Part shown: positions 58,805 through 64,000 of the stretch, piece by piece | How the letters are laid out: each line of letters begins with the position of its first letter | How positions within the stretch are numbered: the stretch's first letter is position 1 | DNA from: Flavobacterium phycosphaerae | Lineage (GTDB): Bacteria > Bacteroidota > Bacteroidia > Flavobacteriales > Flavobacteriaceae | Direction: 5' to 3' | Assembly: GCF_010119235.1 (NCBI RefSeq) | Contig: NZ_JAAATZ010000001.1 | Location: forward strand, 216,501-280,500 | DNA length: 64,000 bases | Made by a program: the position numbers and the translations under genes | The notes under the pieces: generated by a model | The model's input: only the letters and a program-made list of their open reading frames with translations | Database searches by the model: none | Told to the model about the DNA's origin: nothing

Positions 58805-61800
58805 TTATGGACGCAATAGTTCGATTCCTGCATCAGAATTGTTATTCATGAGAGAGAAGTCCTGAATTTCCACAAATCCGTCACCATTCAAATCGGTTAC
58901 GTTATAACCTTCTGCCCCAAATCACTATCATTGTTTAATGGTGTAAAATCCTGAATTTCGATAAAACCGTCTTGGTTCATATCACCTGAATAGAATCCGT
59001 AAACTCCCGATTCTAAAATTTTCATGTTGTTACCATAAGCTTTAGAAGCTGCGTCAGTGAAATTGTATGTAGCCGGTGTAGCACCAACAGTTACAGGGTT
59101 TGCACTCCATGTTTCCATGGCATTTCTATGTTTAACCACCACGTAGAATGAACCACTTGGTGACGAGCTGTAAGTAGCTACTGCCGTACCGTTAGTTTGT
59201 AGCATAGCCGTGGTTGTGGCTACTAAAGCATAAGTACCGGCATCATGCAACTCTACTGTAATCTCATCTACATTAGTTGAACTGGAACCAACACCTTGGT
59301 TAGCTAATACCGGACGCATAGCATGAGTTGAAGCATCATAGTAACCTTCAATGTTAGCCGTAACAGTAACTACTGATTCGCATGAAATAGTTAAGTTCAA
59401 TATTTCTGTATGACATCCTGTTACAAAGGTATAAACACCTGATACATTATAATCCGTATCATTGACTGCCCAATGGTAAGTTCCGCAAGTGGTAACATTA
59501 GTCGAATTAGTAGTGCTGGATGTAATGGTCAAATTTAGATTTTCGGTATGACAACCACTTACTACTGAATAGTTTCCTGATGTTGTATACTCCTGATTGT
59601 TTACTGACCAAGTATAGCTATCACAAGCTGCTGCGGTAGTAGTGTTAGTCGTAGTTGGTGTTATTGTCAATGTCAACGTTTCGGTATGACAACCTGATAC
59701 AGAAGTATAAGTACCGCTTTCAGTATATTCCTGGTTGTTTACTGACCAAGTATAACTATCGCAAGCTGATGCTGTAGTAGCATTTGAAGTGCTAGGTGTT
59801 ATCGTTACTACTAAAGTTTTAGTATCAGTACAACCTGCTGCAGTAGTTCCTATAGCGGTATAAGTTCCTGATTCAGTATATGTTTCATTGTTTACAGCCC
59901 AAGTATAGCTATCACAAGTCGAAACCGTTTGAGTTGATGAAGTACTGTTATTGATAGTTAAATGTAAGGTTGCTGTATTTACGCATCCGGCTTCATTGGT
60001 AGTTACATAAGTATAATCACCTGTTGTAGTATAAGTTTGTCCGTTCAAAGCCCATGTATAAGTATCACAAGCTGTTGCTGATTCACTAGAGGTTGTTGTC
60101 TTGTTTTCAGTAACGATAACACTAGCCGTCGCTGTACATCCAAATGCGTTCGTAGCGGTAACCGAATAAGTTCCTGCGGTAGTAATTTCTAAATCGGCAG
60201 AAGTTCCCACTATACTGGTTCCGTTCGACCAGGAATAGCTGTCTCCTCCTGTGGCAGTAACATTTATGCTTTCTATTGAACATGTAATCACTGAAGACCC
60301 TGTAGTGTTAGTGATACCCACTGTTGGTAATGGATTAACTGTAACTGTTCTTGTAGCAGTTGCATTGGCACAACCTCCTGTTCCGTTGAGAGTATAAGTT
60401 ATAGTTGCAGCACCAGCGCTTACCCCTGAAACCACTCCGGAAGTACTTACTGATGCAATACCAGAAGCCGAAGAAGACCAGGAACCACCGGTAGTTCCGT
60501 TAGTTGAGAAAGTGGTTACCCCGTTCACACAAATTTCCTGAATACCGCTCAATGTTCCTGCATTTGGTTGCGATGTTACCACAACTGCTGCGGAAACATT
60601 GGAATACGTTGAGCCACATGGGTCAGCTACCACACAGTAGTAATATGTGGTTCCTGCTGTTGTATTTTGAGGAGTCAATGTAGCTGTAGTAGCTCCATTG
60701 TCAGTTCCTAAACTAGTACCTCCTGTATAACTATTTACTGAATTACTGTACCATTGGTAGGTTTGTCCTGAACCACTTGCTAATACAGTAAGATTTGTTG
60801 GTGTAGCACCGGCACAAATATTTTGTTGGATAGCTGATGGCTGAGTAGTTATAACCGGATTATTGAGAGTTAAACTATTGAAGAATAGATCATAGCCCCC
60901 ACCGGTACCTGCTCCAGCATTGAAGAAACGAATCTGAGTTGGCTTTTGTCCTCCTGCCTGTGTAGTAAATGTTCTTCCTGTATAAGTTGCTGACGAACCT
61001 CCTCTGGCTGATACCGTGATTGAGTAAGTATTAGTTCCTGTATAAGTTAAAGAGATATCTAACCCGGCTCCCGTATACCCTATGGAGGTATTTGCCGAGT
61101 TGGCATCAATCATTCGGTAAGTCGATTGTCCTCCGATAAAGACCAGTTCCGCTAAATTTTCTCCGGCACTGTTTTGAAGTCCAAAACCAATTGTCTTGCC
61201 TGTATCGATAAAACCATTATCCATTGAGAAAGAAATGGTATTGCCTACTCCCATAGCGACAGGTCTTACAGCACTGGCCACATTATTACCTCCGCTGGCA
61301 TACATTCCCCATGAAGTTGACCCTCCATTGTTTATATCCGAACTTCCGGCAAAGAATCCGGTTGTAGTTCCAAACGTTGATAAACTCCATGCGCCAAAAC
61401 CGGTAGTGTTGTCATTTTGTCCATTGGTCCAAGAAGCCCCTGCGCTACTTTTGTTTAACCCTGAAATAGTTAAATTTAATGTTTTAGTATCTGAACAACC
61501 GGCAGCATTAGTCCCTACAAAAGTATAAGTTCCGCTTGAGGTATAGGTTATTCCGTTTACTGACCAAGTATAGCTACCACAAGCTGAAACGGTTTGGCTT
61601 GATGAAGTACTGTTATTAATGGTTAAGTTTAATGTTTTAGTATCGGTACAACCGGCAGCATTAGTCCCAACAAAAGTATAAGTACCGGAAGATGTATACG
61701 TTTGACCATTTACTGACCATGTATAAGTATTACAGGCCGCAACGGTTTGGCTGGAAGCTGTACTTTGATTTACAGTCAACTCCAAAGTTTCGGTATGGCA

Positions 61801-64000
61801 CCCTGTTACCGAAGTATAAGTTCCGCTTGCGGTGTAGGTTTGCCCGTTTACCGACCATAAATAACTGTCACAAGTAGAAGTTGTTGTGGTATTACCGGTA
61901 TTGGGAGTGATAGTCAAAACTAATGTTTCAGTATGACAACCCGTTACAGCCGTATAGGTTCCGGAGGTGGCATAGGTTTGTCCGTTGACTGACCAAGTAT
62001 AGCCTCCGCAAGCAGTTGCTGTGGTGGTTGTATTAGTACTTGGCGTGATGGTTAAATGCAGTGTTTTAGTATCGGTACAACCGTCTGAATTGGTTCCAAC
62101 AACTATGTAAGTTCCGCTTTCAGTATACGTTTGATCGTTTACCGACCACGTATAGCTATCGCAAGCAGTGACTGTTTGACTTGATGAAGTACTGTTATAA
62201 ATGGTTAAATGTAATGTTTTAGTATCAGGACAACCGGCAGCATTAGTACTCACAGCAGTATAAGTTCCGGATGTAGTATATGTGTTTCCATTCACTGACC
62301 ATAAATAACTATTACAAGCAGTAATGGTTTGACTGGATGATGTGCTGTTAGTAATAGTTAAATACAGCGTTTGATTTTGTGAACAACCCGCCGCATTCGT
62401 TCCTTCGAAAACATAGGTACCTGATGTAGTGTATGTATTGCCGTCAACATCCCAAGTATAACTGTCACAAGCTGTAATGGTTTGACTGGATGGTGTACTT
62501 AAATAAATGGTTAATACTAAAGTTTTAGTATCGGTACAACCGGCAGCATTAGTACCAACAAAAGTATAAGTACCACTGGACGTATAGGTTTGCCCATTCA
62601 CTGACCAAGTATAGGTGTCACAAGCCGAAACGGTTTGGCTTGATGCAGTACTATGGTTAATGGTTAATATTAAATTTTTAGTATCCGGACAACCGGCGGC
62701 ATTTGTACCAACGGAAGTATAAGTCCCACTGGATGTGTAAGTTTGCCCATTTACCGACCAAGTGAAAGTATCACAAGCCGTTGCTGATTCGCTTGAAGTG
62801 GTACTACTGTTAATAGTTAAATTAAGTGTTTTAGTATCCGGACAACCGGCAGCATTAGTACCAACAAAAGTATAAGTTCCCGATGTAGTATAAGTACTTC
62901 CATTCACTGACCAAGTATAAGTATCACAAGCCGTAACGGTCTGACTTGATGAAGTCGCCGCCGTATCTTGTGTGATTACAATACTTGCTGTTTCTGAACA
63001 GCCACTGGCATTGGTAACGGTTACCGTATAAGTTCCTGCTGTTGTAATACTCAAATTGGCTGTAGTACTAACCACAGAAGTTCCATCGGACCAAGAATAC
63101 AAAGTACCTCCTGTTGCAGTAACACTAATTGATGATACGGAACAAGTAAGCTGAGTAACTCCTGTAGTATTGGTTATGCCGGCTGTTGGCAAAGCTGCAA
63201 TAGTAACAGCTATAGTGTAATTAGAGCTCACACCTCCAGTGGTGGCATTTTTAACCGATAAAGTAGCATTGTAAGTGCCTGCAGCTGCTGTAGCCGGAAC
63301 CGTAATAGGAATGGGTGATGAAGGTAAAGCAACATTACTAACACTAGTAAAACCCTGACCCAAAGCAGTACTATCAAAGGTAATACTATATTGATTCGGA
63401 CTATTAGTAGTAGCGCTATATGATAAATTTGCCGAAGTAATTCCTCTACAAACTGTTGGATTTGCTCCTAATGCAATTGTTGGTACCGGCGGTGTTTGAA
63501 CGGTATAAGTGTAATTTGATCCTCCAACATTTTGCCCTGAAGCATTGTAAAGATTCAAAGTAAAAAAGTCAGCTTGAGCTGCGTTAGTGTAATTGGCCTG
63601 ATTTGAGGTAAAAATATAATAAGCAACATTAGCCCCTAATGTATTCACGCTACTAGGTATGGTGGCCGTTCCGGTATTACCTGACATAGAAAATGCCACT
63701 AGGGTTGAAGTTGCAAAATTATCTTTAGTATAACGCAAATAAGCATACTCACCAGTATTAAGAGCCGCTGCAGCATTCAGTGTCACAATAACATTTTGTC
63801 CTGTATAAACAGTTGAAGCTATCGGACTCTGACTTGCACTTGAAATAGCCGTTGGATTATAAGATGTCTCTAAAACCGACATAAAATTGTTTCCACCTCC
63901 ATTAGTTCCGACATTGAAAGTATAATATGAACCCGAAGTTACTGCCGGTAATAAACCACTTTGACCTCCAAAGCCTGTATTATATCTTGCGGAAGCTTCT
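58805..64000 (-). CDS. Giant repetitive secreted/surface protein with dockerin-like C-terminus, 5' end outside window, frameshifted near 3' end
   Basis: Open from the right edge to 58897, over 1690 residues, with no start in the window. One added base in CCCC at 58915-58918 extends it to a stop at 58805, completing a second Ca-binding repeat. Order: adhesin-like beta domains (about 64000-63200), an Ig-like ITNTTG domain (63200-62960), ten Cys-containing repeats (62955-61455), a lectin-like domain (about 61450-60850), Ig-like domains, a second ITNTTG domain, five repeats (60100-59380), a linker domain, and two dockerin-like calcium repeats (GDMNQDGFIEIQDF, TDLNGDGFVEIQDF). It is probably an exported surface adhesin. 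No type IX Por-type C-terminal motif is seen; the C-terminus is the dockerin pair ending LLRP. Confidence 0.88.
59380..60100 (-). repeat. Repeat block B inside giant protein (5 units)
   Basis: Five coding repeats, two of the long kind (about 51 residues, 153 bases) and then three of the short kind (about 46 residues). Long units have ACDxYTW...G...YT..G.YT.V.TxAAGC.DTKTL.LTI; short units lack about five residues and read SGCHTETL.LTI. Each unit carries two cysteines. The order long-long-short-short-short ends the block. It is preceded by an ITNTTG domain, as is block A. Confidence 0.9.
61455..62955 (-). repeat. Repeat block A inside giant protein (10 units)
   Basis: Ten coding repeats of the same type: six long units, two short units (SGCHTETL type), then two more long units. 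Neighbouring units differ at only a few residues (for example SVNGQTYTSSGTYTFVGTNA is exact in several). Copy number may vary between strains through recombination. As in block B the last short units use CHTE in place of the C.DTKT of long units. Confidence 0.9.

Noticed and set aside
61196..61528. Plus-strand frame inside the giant gene
   Set aside because: It is antisense to the lectin-like domain and has no signal, family match or promoter.
59380..62955. CRISPR array or non-coding satellite
   Set aside because: The periodic sequence is entirely in an open coding frame, with a 153/138-base period and protein-level conservation; there are no unique spacers between constant repeats.

Overview
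The window is chromosomal DNA of a member of the Bacteroidota, most likely a Flavobacterium-like Flavobacteriaceae. The reasons are the low G+C content, the TAnnTTTG-type promoter elements, a PorV/PorQ-family outer-membrane protein, the FecI/FecR/TonB-receptor trio, the DUF4105/Lnb-like protein, the flavobacterial form of the polysaccharide locus, and the dockerin-like C-terminus of a giant surface protein. Genes are densely packed and no gap exceeds 300 bases. I see no phage, IS element or CRISPR array.

Layout. 1-5.6 kb is housekeeping: an AlkB-family dioxygenase cut by the left edge, aquaporin, tRNA-Thr, an idi-queD-bcp-manA operon and a fused MsrB-MsrA lipoprotein. 5.6-12.2 kb is a surface-sensing island: a Kazal-domain lipoprotein, an ECF sigma factor, a FecR-type anti-sigma and a TonB-dependent receptor, bracketed by two related secreted proteins of unknown function. 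12.2-22.5 kb holds an FAD dehydrogenase, RecQ, KdsD, TatC, a CMD/AhpD-like protein, LptB, PssA, the PorV-like protein and the Lnb-like protein. 22.5-58.6 kb is one large surface-glycan locus. 58.8 kb to the right edge is the 3' part of a giant repetitive secreted protein.

The glycan locus has two minus-strand blocks separated by a divergent cpsB-like phosphatase gene. The 47.5-22.5 kb block encodes an ABC exporter (Wzm/Wzt), about a dozen glycosyltransferases, a NeuB-NeuC-NeuA set for a CMP-activated nonulosonic (sialic-like) acid, an asparagine-synthase-type amidotransferase, an FkbM methyltransferase, a serine-acetyltransferase-like enzyme, an O-antigen ligase/polymerase and a WcaJ-type initiating transferase. 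The 58.6-48.4 kb block encodes two PglC-type initiating transferases, an ATP-grasp ligase, an epimerase, a metallophosphoesterase, a PglE-like aminotransferase, a PglF/WbpM-like dehydratase, and the Wza and Wzc export and kinase proteins. No Wzx flippase is visible.

A technical point dominates the reading. At least 15 sites in 13 genes carry a one-base deletion in a short homopolymer (runs of 3-7), and adding one base restores a full-length protein every time. Housekeeping genes are hit as often as glycan genes, so this looks like base-calling undercount in the assembly rather than biology. I give the full inferred extent of each such gene and mark the site.
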